Assembly: GCA_030562195.1 (NCBI GenBank)
Contig: CM060200.1
Span: 13,826,001-13,890,000, forward strand
Source of the DNA: Nipponacmea schrenckii
Taxonomy: Eukaryota; Mollusca; Gastropoda; Lottiidae
Reading direction: 5' to 3'
Length of the DNA stretch: 64,000 nt
Shown one piece after another: positions 46,285 through 57,634 of the stretch; position 1 is the stretch's first letter, and each line of letters starts with the position of its first letter. Position numbers and translations under genes: made by a program. A model generated the notes under the pieces. The model was given only the letters and a program-made list of their open reading frames with translations, was not told the origin of the DNA and did not search any database.

Positions 46285-47840
46285 GTTTACTTTTTTTTAC
46301 TTCCAATTTCTCAAATGCTAAGCACAAAAGTAAAGAAAAGTAATGAAAATCTTTTTTTTTTGTCAACTTTGTAGAAATTTAGTTGAAGAAATCCATATGC
46401 CTAGCTTGATTTACTCTGATACTACCATTACCATTCAATAATTGGGGTCTATGATTAGGTGTAGGCCTAGATCTAGTCTATAAATTATGAGACCTAATAA
46501 TAATTAATAATGTGGACATATTTATGATTTTTACCTTATTCATTACAGGTGATGGAAATCAACAGATTTATGTTAAGTTATAATTAAACATTAATTTTGT
46601 TGTTGTTAAAGTAAGTGAATATTTTAATAGAAGAATCTGGAATATCATGAATGATATCTAGTTTAGTAGGTCTAAGCTTAGGCCTAGTTGGGCCTACCTA
46701 GTAGGCTAATTTACAAGAAAACCCACATTCATGGAAAACATATTTTTTATTAGTAACGATTAATATTGTTCCACAAAGGTGTGTAATATTGCAAGATCTC
46801 AGTTAGACCTGACTTAAACTCTTTGTTTTCTTTAATTGTAGGTTGGAAAAGAAAAACAGTTACCGGTAGTGAAAATCAACCTAAATTAGGCAAATGATGT
46901 TTCACAGAACTTGTCAAGGTGTTGTGGAGGATAATTTAACAAGTTAAAAAAAAAAATTTTGAAGTTTGAAATTTTGATATTTTCTTTAGTTGACTTCTAA
47001 TCTGATTACAGCCTGTGGTCAAAGGGAGATAATTTGTTAACACTAGCTTTGACATAGTTAGGATTAGCACTTGACAAAAAATTTAGGACTTTTTTAATAT
47101 TTTTTTTTAATAATTCTTTAAGGGTTTTTTTATGTTTTAAACAACAGTGTGGCATGAGAATTTAATTCACCTTGTGATCATATGGAACCAATTTGTTACT
47201 TAGTTAGACTGTGACCCAGGCAGAGTTAAGGTCTATAATTTAAAAAAAAAAATTTTCAATTTTAAATATTTTTAAGAGAATTACTAGAATATATTTTCCT
47301 TTTTTTAGGATTGGCATTCTTTTTAGGTTCAAATTTTGAACAACTCTTGGAAATGTGAGTTGAAATCAATGTGTGGCCAAAGGGAGACAATTTTCTGTGA
47401 CCAAGTTAGCTTTTAGGACTTACATTTATATTTTTTCAATTTTTTTTAAATTTATTTATTTATTTAATGCTTTTTTTGTAAATCTTACAGGGGTTATAGT
47501 ATTTGACTGCCATGTTTTATGTGGTTAATCCTGGTATCATTAGAATCCTGTAAAAAAGAGCTTTAAAATGATATATGACAAGTTCATATTTAGTGAATGA
47601 AAATTTTTTTTTTCATTTTTGGAAATATTTGCATCTCCTTTTTGGAGTCGTTAACCTTTGACCTTTTTGTTGAGCCAAAGAAGGAGCATTTTAGACAAAA
47701 TCACCCCCGATTTCTCGACTTCAAACTGCCATAACTTTTGTTCTAATTGAGATATTTTCATTCTGTAAACTGTATTTGAAAAGAGCTGTTTAATTTGAGC
47801 CTATTTTCACTGTTCTAGCATCATAAACAAAAAATGACCT
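46285..47840. other. AT-rich non-coding right part of the 5.4-kb element
   Basis: No protein family recognised. Poly-A/T runs and the repeated phrases AAAGGGAGAYAATTT and TGTGRCC occur near 47025, 47210 and 47385. Reads like internal filler of a non-autonomous element. Confidence 0.5.
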
Positions 47841-47857
47841 GAACACCCTACCATAAC

Positions 47858-48093
47858 ACAGCCGAGCAAAGTCGAGGATCCAAACCCAAATTTACTATGT
47901 CGGCAAACAACATGAAGCTAGCCAAACGTTTCACGTAACTAGAACCAAATAGACATACTTTTATAGGCGTAGAGACGGGAACAAAAGCTAAAGGAGTACC
48001 GTCCGAATGAAATAAAACACTGGGAACAGAAGGAGAGGCAGCCATTAATAAACGTGCTGATGCGAGAATAAGCGAGATGAAAACAAACAACAC
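47858..48093 (-). pseudogene. SGNH-hydrolase-like ORF, N-terminal piece
   Basis: Minus strand: IKVCLFGSSYVKRLASFMLF, where G-S-S-Y is the block I 'G-D-S' equivalent of SGNH hydrolases, then DIVNLGLDPRLCSAVLW and the insertion. The matching C-terminal part is at 41560-42415. An N-terminal hydrophobic stretch (MLFVFISLILASARLLMAAS) precedes it, possibly read from upstream non-coding sequence. Confidence 0.7.
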
Positions 48094-48733
48094 AAATGTT
48101 GACTTCTATATATGCTTATGGGCTAAAAATAATACTCATCTGTCACAGAAAGTAACGATGAACACAGGCAATCTTCAAATGGTGGGAGATGATAAGCGAT
48201 AGAATTCGAAAAAGGGAGGAAAACACAGTCCAATTCTTCAGCAATGAATTTCCTTCGCGCGCGAATTCTAAAATGAAAATAGAATCCCCGCGAGAACGAA
48301 CACATGCGATACCGGAAACGCAAAATACATTGTCACAACAATGTTTATTTTATTAAAAATAATACTTATTTTCCTAGACATTTTATATCCGATTCTGTCG
48401 GGGGCAAAGATATATAGCCAACTGTCATATTCAACTCTTTTATTAATGACTACTAACTCTGAAGAAAACAAACTGGCCTCAAGAACCTTGGTCTTAGAAA
48501 TCATGGACTATAGGAATCTTCTGATTCAAGCATGCTGCAGCGATTCACCGCCTTTTCATAGCCTTGCGCATGAAAAAACCTAAATAGTATAAAGAAAAAG
48601 ATGAATGTATGATTAATGATGTTTAATAACCAAAATATAACAAAATATTTAATGTGTGTCTTGAACACAAAAATATTACTTTCATTTGGTAAAATATATG
48701 CATGCATCAAACAAAAGGCATAGGCTATAGGAC

Positions 48734-49640
48734 GGTGAGGGTAAAATTCCGACTTTGCCGACCTGCCGACTCGCTTCAAAAAAAGACTTGTTGATCAAGA
48801 TGAAGATTTCTCCTTAATTCTGGAATGTTTCTATCATAATGAGAAAATAAAAAAAGTAAATAGTTTTGCCTACTAAGATCAAAGGTTTAACAATTATTTT
48901 GAAACGTCCAAAGTTTTCTTTTGAAAAACGGGTAAATAAATAAACAAACCAATACGAAGTATCCTAACCGCAAGACAAAAGCATATAACATCATATAAAA
49001 CGTTTAGACAAATTCTAGTTACAGTGAGTGGACTATTCAATAGAGAAAACTACTATCGAACAGTAGCAACAGGTGTCATGAAGAGTAAGCTTACCCTACC
49101 TGGCACTAATATAACTTCAAATTAAAATAAAACCAAAACTTTAATTTTGTTCTATAAAAGCCGAGGTCATGAGGTAATTACGGTTTTCATCCTTTTTAGT
49201 TATTTTAAGCCCTAATTTTTGGGTTAATTAGTTCGTAGTTCGGTTTTGTAATTTTATTTTTTGTTTGTTATTTTTTGTTCTTTCGTGTAAATAGTCGTTT
49301 GATGTTAGGCCTAGTGACATGGTCGCCATTATTGATAGATGGAAGACGTCTTCAATAGGCTAGATGATCCAGGTCACTTTCTGACACTGTAATTATTCAT
49401 TCTGAATAAAAGCGAATATTTACACGAAAGGAAAAAAAGAATAACATTGGGCATTTAATATGTCAAAATATTCGTTTACAAAATATTCGTTTAACCTTTG
49501 ATATTAGTAGGCTATATTATTTTATTTTTCGTTTTCTGATTATGATAAGAAACATTCCAGAATTTAGGAGAAATCTTCATCTTGATCAACAAGTCTTTTT
49601 GTGATGCGAGTCGGCAGGTCGGCCAAGTCGGCATTTTACC
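48734..49640. mobile_element. 0.9-kb TIR element
   Basis: GGTAAAATTCCGACTTTGCC-GACCTGCCGACTCGC at 48740 and its near-perfect inverse ending at 49640 continue inward as long inverted arms (about 100 bp, through TTGATCAACAAGTCTTTTT and GAAACATTCCAGAATTTAGGAG). TATAGGA occurs just outside both ends (48727-48733 and 49643-49649), a possible 7-bp target duplication. No ORF. Non-autonomous. Confidence 0.75.
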
Positions 49641-49754
49641 GCATATAGGAGCTCACTTGCTTTGATTTCCCCTCAACTTCTAATTGTTCTGACAACCCCT
49701 TCATAAGTTCTCCTTTTAGAGAGCATTTAGAAGGAAGTGGTATCTTAATTTTTT

Positions 49755-50895
49755 TTAAAAATAGACTGATAATTTAGACAATTCAGATTCTTTAAAGGAG
49801 TCTAACAATTTTTTGTGAGTTTCCTTTTCATTTGCTTTTTGACAACTTTGAACAAAAAAGTTTTCAATTTCATCAATTGATATGCCTTTCAAAGATGACA
49901 TTGAACCTAAAAAATCTTTATCAACAAAGCGTCCAGAGTAATTTTTCTCTAAATAGCTAAGATTACGGGATGGCAAAAAAGTCTGGTGTAAGTAACCAAT
50001 CTGGATATTCATTTTCCTTTAAAAAAAGTCAACTATTTTCTCAACTTGACAATATGGCAAAGAGTGAAATTCTGCCAACATCAATGATTGGATGTTATTC
50101 AAATCTACGAATAGGTTCCCCTCTCCAATCATCAGAGGGCCTATAAGCACTAAATCCATAATGCTGTGCCCAACAATTTCCATTTTCAAATCCTTTGTCA
50201 TACAAATGAAGAGCTGACTTCGATCTTATGTCAGATAAGCCATACATTTTTACAACTTCATTCCAAATTGGACCACTAGCTTGGATTAGAACATCATTTT
50301 TAATCCTATTATCACTGTCATTTGAAAGAAAGTCACGCAAAAGTGGTTCTAGCTCACTGTTCAATACGCAATTATTTGATGATGGTGATCTATAACTATG
50401 AATGTGATCTTTAGCAAAAAAAAGTTCCTTGAATTCGTTTTACTGCTTCTGCTGCAGAATTAATGTTTTGTTTCATTTTTTTCTGGATTTACAATACCAC
50501 ATTTATCTAATTCGGATTTATGAATTTGATAGGATGATATTGTATCGTTTTGGCTTAATGCTCTGTTTTCTGCAGGATGAACACGCTCAACAGAATGTCT
50601 TTTAGAATCGCCTTCTGCGAAAGAAATACATTTTACTTTATCTAAATCAAGTAGCCAACGCAAAATGACTATAAGAAACTGTGTAAATTTATTACGTGGG
50701 CGTTCATATCCACCACCATCTACAGTAATTAACAGCTGCGATATAAATTTTCCATCAGAATTTACAAAATGATGTTTGTTTTCCTCTAATGACATTATGT
50801 ACAATAGTTCATTAAGATGTCGGTAGCAGGATTCTGGTTCAAAGAAACTAGGCTTTACAAGAGTTAAACCAGGACCAGTTACTCTAGTTTTAACA
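49755..50895 (-). pseudogene. Transposon-derived integrase-like protein, C-terminal half
   Basis: Minus strand: LTLVKPSFFEPESCYRHLNE, then LLITVDGGGYERPRNKFTQF, LDKVKCISFAEGDSKRHSVE, RVHPAENRALS (50804-50460). After a frameshift come DNRIKNDVLIQASGPIWNEV and WAQHYGFSAYRPSDDWRGEP (50364-50095) and a tail to 49755. The V-D-x-G-P/G ... L-D ... S-F-A-E-x-x-S-K-R-x-x-V-E-R-V-H pattern is a recurrent invertebrate transposon protein with integrase-like Asp and Glu residues. The upstream end is cut at 50905 by LINE 3' sequence. Frameshifts make it inactive. Confidence 0.6.
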
Positions 50896-50904
50896 ATAGG
50901 TAGT

Positions 50905-51820
50905 CTGTGATATTGTTTTTAGCATTGTTTTGTTGCCCTTTTTGGGGTTTCTGTGATAATTTTTATTTTAATGTATTGATTTTCTAGTTTTAATATTTTT
51001 TTAAATCGTATTCAAGTGCTATATAGCCTGTTTTGGTGCTGATGCACTTTAATACATTTCATTTCATTTGATCCATGACTTTATACGGGGGAATGACCGG
51101 GCAGATGCGGCGGCTAAGGATTCTTTGTCACTGCCGGTCTCCCCCTTTTCCTTTCCTTACACCGACTTTAAGTCGGTGGTAAGGACTTTTATATTGCAAC
51201 GATGGCAGCAAAGATGGGATGCTGCAGATACAAACAAACTTCAAGCCTCTCTTGGGGGATTTGCCATACTCCTATTATGCCAACAGGAGAAATGAAGTTG
51301 TTATGTGTCGCTCTCGTCTTGGACATACTCACCTTACCAACTGTTACCTGCTCAAGCGAGAGCCTCAACCAGTCTGTGAGCACTGCCAGGTTCGCCTCAC
51401 AGTGAAACACATTCTGATTGAGTGCAGACTAATCTGAATTTTAAATTTTTGCTATTTTGTTTTTAGCCCATTTTGGGTTACAACCATTCTGTGATATTGT
51501 TTGTAGCATTTTTTGTTACCCTTTTGGGGTTACTGTGATAATTTTTATTTTAATGTTAAATTTTTGCTTTTTGTTTTTAATCGTATTCAAGTGCTATATA
51601 GCCCGTTTTGGTGCTGATGCACCTTAATACATTTCATTTCATTTCATTTCATTTCATTTCTCAATCGTATAAGATCTCAGCACTACCGTGCTAGATCTTT
51701 GTTTCATCTCTTTGCGCAACCTTCTCTTTATGAGAAGGTTGTCGCGTTTTAAAAACAGACTAATCTGTATTTAAAATTTTGTGTTCTAGTTTAGTTTTGC
51801 TATTTCGCAGTTTTAATATC
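50905..51820 (+). mobile_element. Three head-to-tail LINE 3' ends
   Basis: Piece 1 (50905-51069) is 3' untranslated sequence ending TTTGGTGCTGATGCACTTTA then CATTTCATTT. Piece 2 (51070-51660) has RNase H and tail coding (FIRGNDRADAAAKDSLSLPV, CRSRLGHTHLTNCYLLKREP, CEHCQVRLTVKHILIEC) and again ends (CATTT)n. Piece 3 (51661-51820) starts inside the coding tail. All share sequence with the minus-strand copy at 10768-11515. Family: I/Jockey-like non-LTR retrotransposon. Together they split a minus-strand transposon gene (49755-52424). Confidence 0.8.
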
Positions 51821-51829
51821 TGCATCAGA

Positions 51830-52424
51830 AGGCAAATTGTCTAGTCATGCACTGGCATTTTCTGATTGATGTTCATTATTTTCAGTAGGCTTATCACCAA
51901 TTATCTCCAATGATTTCCTTTTCATCTGTTTCATCAGGATTATTGACCAGAACTTTTCTTTACATGTTTCAATAAAACTGTTAAATGACGAGGTGTTTCC
52001 TCACTTAAGTCTGCATAAATCCTAATAATCACTATCAGTTACTGAAACTGTGCAAACCTCTCCATTAATTGCACAGAGTTCCGCTCTGTCTTTTATTTTC
52101 TCCTGTTTTTCTACAGTTATTTCAACTTTTTCTCCGATATTCTTTTTGGAAAGGGAAGTTTTTGAATCTCGTGCAGGTAAAGGGGTATGAACCATTTATT
52201 TGGGTTTTTGGCCTGATTTGCGTTTGTGAATTCCACTTCTTCACTTTATCCATGTGTGTTCTCCAGTTTTTTAGGATTTTAGCGAAGTTCGCTTGTTTGA
52301 TTTCTTTCAGTTTCTCAATTGCAGCTAATTCAGCCTGAATTGAATCTCTGTCACTTTTTGAAATAGTATTGGCCTGCAAACGTATTAGCATTTCTTCACT
52401 GATTTGCTGTATTCTCTTCTCCAA
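51830..52424 (-). pseudogene. Coiled-coil N-terminal part of a transposon-derived gene
   Basis: Minus strand: MEKRIQQISEEMLIRLQANT, then RDSIQAELAAIEKLKEIKQA and NWRTHMDKVKKWN form a heptad-rich coiled coil. In a shifted frame it continues KNIGEKVEITVEKQEKIKDR. It lies upstream, on the same strand, of the integrase-like part at 49755-50895, with LINE pieces between. Reading both as one interrupted gene is inference. Confidence 0.45.
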
Positions 52425-52715
52425 CTCTAGTATCTCATTTGCACCGAGCCATAGGACACCTCATATTTTTTAAATGGATCCTCTTCTTCTCCTATATCGT
52501 GTCTTTCGTTAAACTCAATTCCAAGTTTAATTAGAGCTTCTTTTTTCCAAATCTATTCCAGTTTATTTTGACCAAACCTGAAATATATTTGTTTAATACA
52601 TTCAAACAACATAGATCAATATCCAACATATTTCAGTCTTTTCCAAGTCAACAAAATGTATGAGGATTCAGCAAAGTGTTCATCATTATGGCAGTAATAA
52701 CATTAAGTAATTGAT

Positions 52716-52964
52716 TTTTTATACGCCCACATGGAAATGTGGACGTATATTGCCGTCGCCCCCGTCCGTCCGTCCGTCGACATTTGTTGTATCCACGATA
52801 GAGGCTACAGTTTTTATCCGATCTTAATGAAACTTGGTATACATGTATATATTAATGGAAATTATCGCATGAACGGTTTTTGAGTTATTGCACTTGACTT
52901 AGTAAAAACGCGTCAAATTTGGGTTGTATCCACAATAGAGGCTAAAGTTTTTATCCGATCTTAA
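52716..52964 (+). mobile_element. GTCC-class element, copy 3, left part
   Basis: TTTTTATACGCCCACATGGA begins the terminal hairpin (ATACGCCCACAT / ATGTGGACGTAT), then (GTCC)n and the 160-bp monomer. It is cut after GATCTTAA at 52964 and continues at 61398 with TTAATGAAACTTGG. Uninterrupted monomers elsewhere read GATCTTAATGAAACTTGG (for example 61719-61736), so the empty site is certain. Confidence 0.95.
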
Positions 52965-53744
52965 GGGGGTTGACAACCCTAAACCTATGTCCGAAAAGTA
53001 GACGATTTCAACCACTTCTTTTCCACCTATCTGAAATATTTAAATATCAATGGAAAGAGGGGACTTTCAGCTATCCAAAAATATTTCTTTATGACATTTC
53101 ATCTTTGAGAAATAGGGTATGAAAGATGAACGAAAAAAACGTCAATTATTCCCTTAAAATTAGCATATCTACTAGGCTATTTAATATAGAAGGTTGACAT
53201 TTTGCACAACGCAAGTCTACATGTATCTCTACAAAATTACGTTGGCTTTTTTGAAAATTTTTTTTGGTTTTGAAGATATTGATAGAAATCAAAATTTTGC
53301 ATGTGCATTTACGAAAAATTGAATTTTTAAAAAACTATTCATTTTTTAAAAAAAAGCCAACGTAATTTCATAGAGGACATCGTAAGCTATAGCTGAAGCC
53401 AAAGTTTGTAAAAATCGGATAAATTTTAAGCGAGATATGCTTTTGGAAAAATGACCGTTTTTTGCAACATCTGTCAAACACATGTAAACCTTACATAATT
53501 AACGATCATGTTGTTAAAGGATTGTCTTTGATGTTGTAGAAATCTTTTAGCACCTTTTAGGCATCTATATGCACCGATAACCACATAATTGGAGTGCTAA
53601 AACAATGGATTAGCACATGTCAAAACACCCCTACCCACCAATCATAAAATTTCTCTGTTTATATGTGACGTAATGATTTATGGGACATCACGTGACTTTT
53701 GGATTCCCCTACAAATACTCTTTCTGCGCATGCCGACAATAACA

Positions 53745-53865
53745 ATGGCTGATCGACAATCACACAGACGTAGAAAGGGTTGGAAGACGCAACGTTTTCG
53801 GAATTTACGCGGCATTGGCCGTGAAGATCAATCCATGGAAGAGGAAACAATTACTCCTTTTGAAG
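53745..53865 (+). CDS. TTAA-transposon transposase gene, exon 1
   Basis: ATG at 53745 (ACAATGGCT) begins MADRQSHRRRKGWKTQRFRN, a strongly basic start suited to DNA binding or nuclear import, then LRGIGREDQSMEEETITPF. Donor GTAAGG at 53866, phase 1. The 180 bp upstream and the element end at 52965 hold the presumed promoter. Confidence 0.8.
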
Positions 53866-54659
53866 GTAAGGCAAATTTTTTATTGTATGAATAGCCTACA
53901 TATCTAATGCTTCATTTTCGAAGCTTTTTATTAGGCCTACTACTTACTTAGACTTATAACAAAATGGCTGATAATTTCCAATCGAAAACTTATTTTCTCA
54001 CAGACATTTGGTGAAATAGTATTCAACTCAAGGGCCATGATTTGCAAAAGCATCGGCTTACTCACCTGGGGGCCGACGCATCATGTATTACATAGCTCTA
54101 CCATGTCACTGGCACTGCCACAATTCTGTTAAAATATGAACAATCCCACAGATATAATACTTACTTTAAAAATACGTATAATTTTTATTAGATTTACAAT
54201 TTTTTTTATCTATATACCTTGTTTTATCTATATTCGAATATATATACCTAATTTTGTATTGACTTGGTAACTTAACTATTGCAAAATATATTATATATTT
54301 ATAAAACTGTGATATTTGATTTGACTGGAAAATAGGATCGAGAGCTTTGTGCTCACTATCTAGTCCTTGCTTGTATTTGAGAAGTTTTCGACTCAAATGT
54401 TCAGTATCTGTGATAATGCGGTATAGCATTAAAAAAACTTTTTTATATATTTGTTATTAAAACATTTAAAACATAAAAGTACATTTGTAACATAAAAAGG
54501 TTAGGCATAAATTACATTCAATTTATTTCTTCAACATCTGTAATAAGTTAGTATCAAACTGTGAGCCTTATCCTTCTCACCTGATTTTTGGGTTGATGAG
54601 GTACTAGATCTGAGTGATAAAAAATATAGCCTTGATAAATTGTATAATTTTCTTTTTAG

Positions 54660-54701
54660 ATACAAGCAGCCCTGTCATAGAGTTACAAGGAGAAGTTGAT
54701 G
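54660..54701 (+). CDS. TTAA-transposon transposase gene, exon 2
   Basis: A 42-bp microexon: acceptor TTTTTAG at 54653-54659, donor GTAAGT at 54702, phase 1 at both ends. Encodes DTSSPVIELQGEVD, an acidic linker. Confidence 0.75.
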
Positions 54702-54872
54702 GTAAGTTTTTTAAAATTCATAATACAATTTTCATGAGTGCAAATTTGAGTAAGGTCTTCATTTTAGTGTGATAGGGAGCAATATTATGGTATTTTAACA
54801 TAGATGATTTTTGTTTAACACTTCCATAATTTGTTTTGAATTTGTATTTTATTTGAAGGTTTTTTTTTTTAG

Positions 54873-54929
54873 ATGTCGTAGATTCATCAATACGTCCAAT
54901 AAGCAGCAGTCAAATAGTTCAAGACCAAG
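54873..54929 (+). CDS. TTAA-transposon transposase gene, exon 3
   Basis: A 57-bp exon after a poly-T tract and AG (54871-54872), donor GTAAAC at 54930, phase 1 at both ends. Encodes DVVDSSIRPISSSQIVQDQ, a hydrophilic linker. Confidence 0.75.
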
Positions 54930-55119
54930 GTAAACTACTATTTTATTTGTAAAAGTTTTTCAGGATGCTTTGCTATATTTTGATGCGTTTACCTAACAAC
55001 TACAATCATTTTTAACTGTTAAAACATTTATTTTGCCATGGATTGTAAACGGTTAGAAAATTGCTTGCTTGATTTTACATGAGATATTATACATTGTATA
55101 TTGACTATTTTTCTTTCAG

Positions 55120-55329
55120 AAATTCCTTCAACAAGTGGCAGCCAGCAACAAACAAGGAAACGACCAGCACCTAGCAGTGACAGTGATTCTGATATTTATA
55201 TGTCAATATATGATTCAAGATTAGGTTTATCTTCAAGCAATGAGTCTGATAATGCCCGATCATCGCCATCTAACTATATACCTACGCCCTTGAAGAAAAG
55301 GTGGCTGTCATTAGAGTTTGACTCTGCAG
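55120..55329 (+). CDS. TTAA-transposon transposase gene, exon 4
   Basis: A 210-bp exon (acceptor TTTCAG 55114-55119, donor GTGGGC at 55330, phase 1). Ser-rich and low complexity: EIPSTSGSQQQTRKRPAPSS, SDSDSDIYMSIYDSRLGLSS, then NYIPTPLKKRWLSLEFDSA. The R-K-R-P stretch could be a nuclear localisation signal. Confidence 0.8.
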
Positions 55330-55643
55330 GTGGGCAGACTATTTCTTTTCATATTGTGACCTTGTACACAGTTTGAGAATATGCTTATCATAGATACATT
55401 ACACGTTTCTTATGCTATTTTAATTTTATAATCAGTTAAAAATAGAAATATGCCAATTACTGAAGTTACTGTTACAAAAATTGGTATCTGAATGTTTCAT
55501 GTGTGTCTTGCACAGGGCAGAGCGTGTCACTGTGTGTGTCTGCTCATCGTTATTAACTTAATGTTAATTGTCGGAATATGGATGATTCTTTTGATTTAAG
55601 TTGGATATGATTTTTATTTACTTATTATGTATATTTTTTGTAG

Positions 55644-55868
55644 AGGAAGAATTACAATCTATTAACATGAGGCTAATAAGATTAAACCACAGAAAAGAAC
55701 AGATAGAGAGTGCCCTTAGTATTGAAGAACCTAAAACAGTGGAAAGCTCTGATAGCAATATCAAAGATGCAGAAACGAATATATTTTTCATTGGAGAAAT
55801 ATCAAAGTTGATTGACATGGTTGGGATGGTAAATGAGACTAGAAAGTGTGTAACAAAAGGCTGCAAAG
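55644..55868 (+). CDS. TTAA-transposon transposase gene, exon 5 (coiled coil)
   Basis: A 225-bp exon (acceptor TTGTAG 55638-55643, donor GTTTGT at 55869, phase 1). Encodes EEELQSINMRLIRLNHRKEQ, a coiled coil likely used for dimerisation, and ends VNETRKCVTKGCK, two Cys that pair with Cys residues at the start of exon 6 to form a probable zinc finger (C-x4-C ... C-x-x-C). Confidence 0.8.
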
Positions 55869-56300
55869 GTTTGTACATTTCATTTTTATTTGATATGGTA
55901 ATATTATTCTACTCATCTAAAACTATGATTTTTTTTTACTCCATCCTTTAGACTTCATGGGTGCTATATCTGCAAGGTGTTTCATTTTTTGCATTTATAG
56001 ATCAGTTGTAACAAAGACTCTGAGCAAAGGCTCTATGTGCACAATGTTCTCTCATTAGATTAGATATCAGACAAGATATTATGTGTGACTGAATCTCATG
56101 TCTAATGACATGCTGAGCTCTTACACACATTTGAGAAACAAGCAACCCTATTATATTCAATTTTACGTGTAAACCTTGGTTCTAAATGAAAATTTTACAA
56201 GTGGTGAAATTTAATTCAACATACAAAATTGTTAGCCCTAGTTGTTCCATGCAATCTTGTTTTTGTAGAAGATCTATAGATTTCTTTTGTTTCTTTTCAG

Positions 56301-57634
56301 GTTTGTTTGCTCCAGTACAAATTGAAACAGTTGGAAAAGGGTGTGGCTTAAATGCACATTGGAAGTGCACTGGATGTGAAGTTGGTCACATTAAATTTGA
56401 CAGCACTTTTGTGATCAAATCGAGGAGAACTGTTGTAGCACTGTCAACATGTGTTGCTTTCATTTGTTCAGGGAACCTTTATGCAGATTATAACAAAGTT
56501 CTTAATTTAGGGTTAGGCATGGATTCATTATCATCAACATCATTTGTGAAAGTTGTCAAAGCGATGCATCCAATAGTTGAAGGCCTGCTTCAAGAACAGT
56601 GTGAAGCTGCAAAAGAAGATATGAAAAATAAAGATCCAACAGAAATAGGCTCCTGGAAACGAGCTGTTACCAGTTCTGACGGTGTTTGGCAGACTCGTGG
56701 ATTTTTCTCCAAAAATTTCACATTTACAGTGTGGAATTATATGACGACAGGATTGTTGTATTTTCAACATTTATGCCAAAAAGGTACAGACAATGTTATC
56801 ACGGAAGGATTGTATGGTGGTACATCTAAGGCAGCTGAGGGTTATTCAGCAGAGATGACTTTCAGAAAAGCTAAAGAAGATGGAATACACATCGAAGTTA
56901 ACTGGCAGGATGCTGATTCGTCTTCTGGAAAGGCATTTTCAATGGCATTTCCAGAGACTGGAGGTTCAAATGTTATGCTGTGTGGTGGTCATGTAAATAG
57001 AGCCCATACCAAAGTTCTCAAGGAGAGGATGAAGTCTAAAATTTTCTCAGCTAATTTCAAGGCCAAACATAGAAAAAACTTCCCTAATGTAGACAATGTA
57101 AAATGTGAATGCGCAGGGGGTAACCATAAGAAATCCTGTGGATGCATCAAAGAAGCCTTCATAACACAGGCCAGAGTGAATTTTTTTTGTGCTCTGTTGG
57201 AATGTGGGACAAGCCCTGACAGACTAAGAGACATACTGTTTGAATTAGCTGAACATCATTGTAAAGATGAACATTAATGGGAAGGCGGCCATTGCACTTT
57301 TCACCCTTTAGTGGTGTGTTCTTGTGGGAAGTGCGAAACAGAGGAATTGCAATGTTCTGGCAAACCGTATTCTTCGAGACTAAAACTGACTTGTCCACTT
57401 CACCAATTAGCGTACGAAATAGAGGTTAAAGGGAGGGCTGAAGAAGTAAAGAAAATTATTCATCCAGATTTGGGAAAAGGCCATTCGAACATTCCTGAAG
57501 GGGCACACAGTATCCTTACACATTTTAGAAGCAAAGACTGGAGCATCCACAGGCTCCATTACTTCCTGGCGACTAATTTAGGTCTTCTTCAGGCAAATTC
57601 TTTATTTGCATATGACCATTACGGAGAAGATTAT
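56301..57634 (+). pseudogene. TTAA-transposon transposase gene, catalytic exon 6, one nonsense codon, end lost in gap
   Basis: Acceptor TTTCAG (56295-56300). It opens GLFAPVQIETVGKGCGLNAH, then WKCTGCEVGHIKF (zinc finger). VTSSDGVWQTRGFFSKNFTF carries the presumed first catalytic Asp (the D-G-x-W-x-x-R-G signature of 'Mutator-like transposase' domain proteins), and IEVNWQDADSSSGKAF the second (D-x-D-S-S). MLCGGHVNRAHTKVLKERMK and the Cys cluster CECAGGNHKKSCGC follow. At 57275-57277 a single TAA replaces one codon; the same frame continues WEGGHCTFHPLVVCSCGKC to 57634, where the assembly gap starts. Everything else is clean, so inactivation is recent or the TAA is a sequencing error. Confidence 0.85.

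Larger units (their letters stand above)
42409..47857. mobile_element. 5.4-kb TIR element inserted in the SGNH ORF (7-bp target duplication)
   Basis: CCATAAC (42409-42415) is repeated at 47851-47857. The element ends are TAGGGTGTTCAG (42416) and CTGAACACCCTA (47850), perfect 12-bp inverted repeats. Removing the element restores the frame of the hydrolase at this point. It contains one plus-strand frame (42790-43110, beginning MKSSNFRTFPGTMKTLFTRI, with IMLDQYDVNDSDAV) of unknown family, a CG-rich first 60 bp with ATGGCG, a nested 3-kb fold-back element, and 1.5 kb of AT-rich DNA. No transposase was recognised, so it is non-autonomous or decayed. A 7-bp duplication is uncommon among animal DNA transposons. 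Confidence 0.85.
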
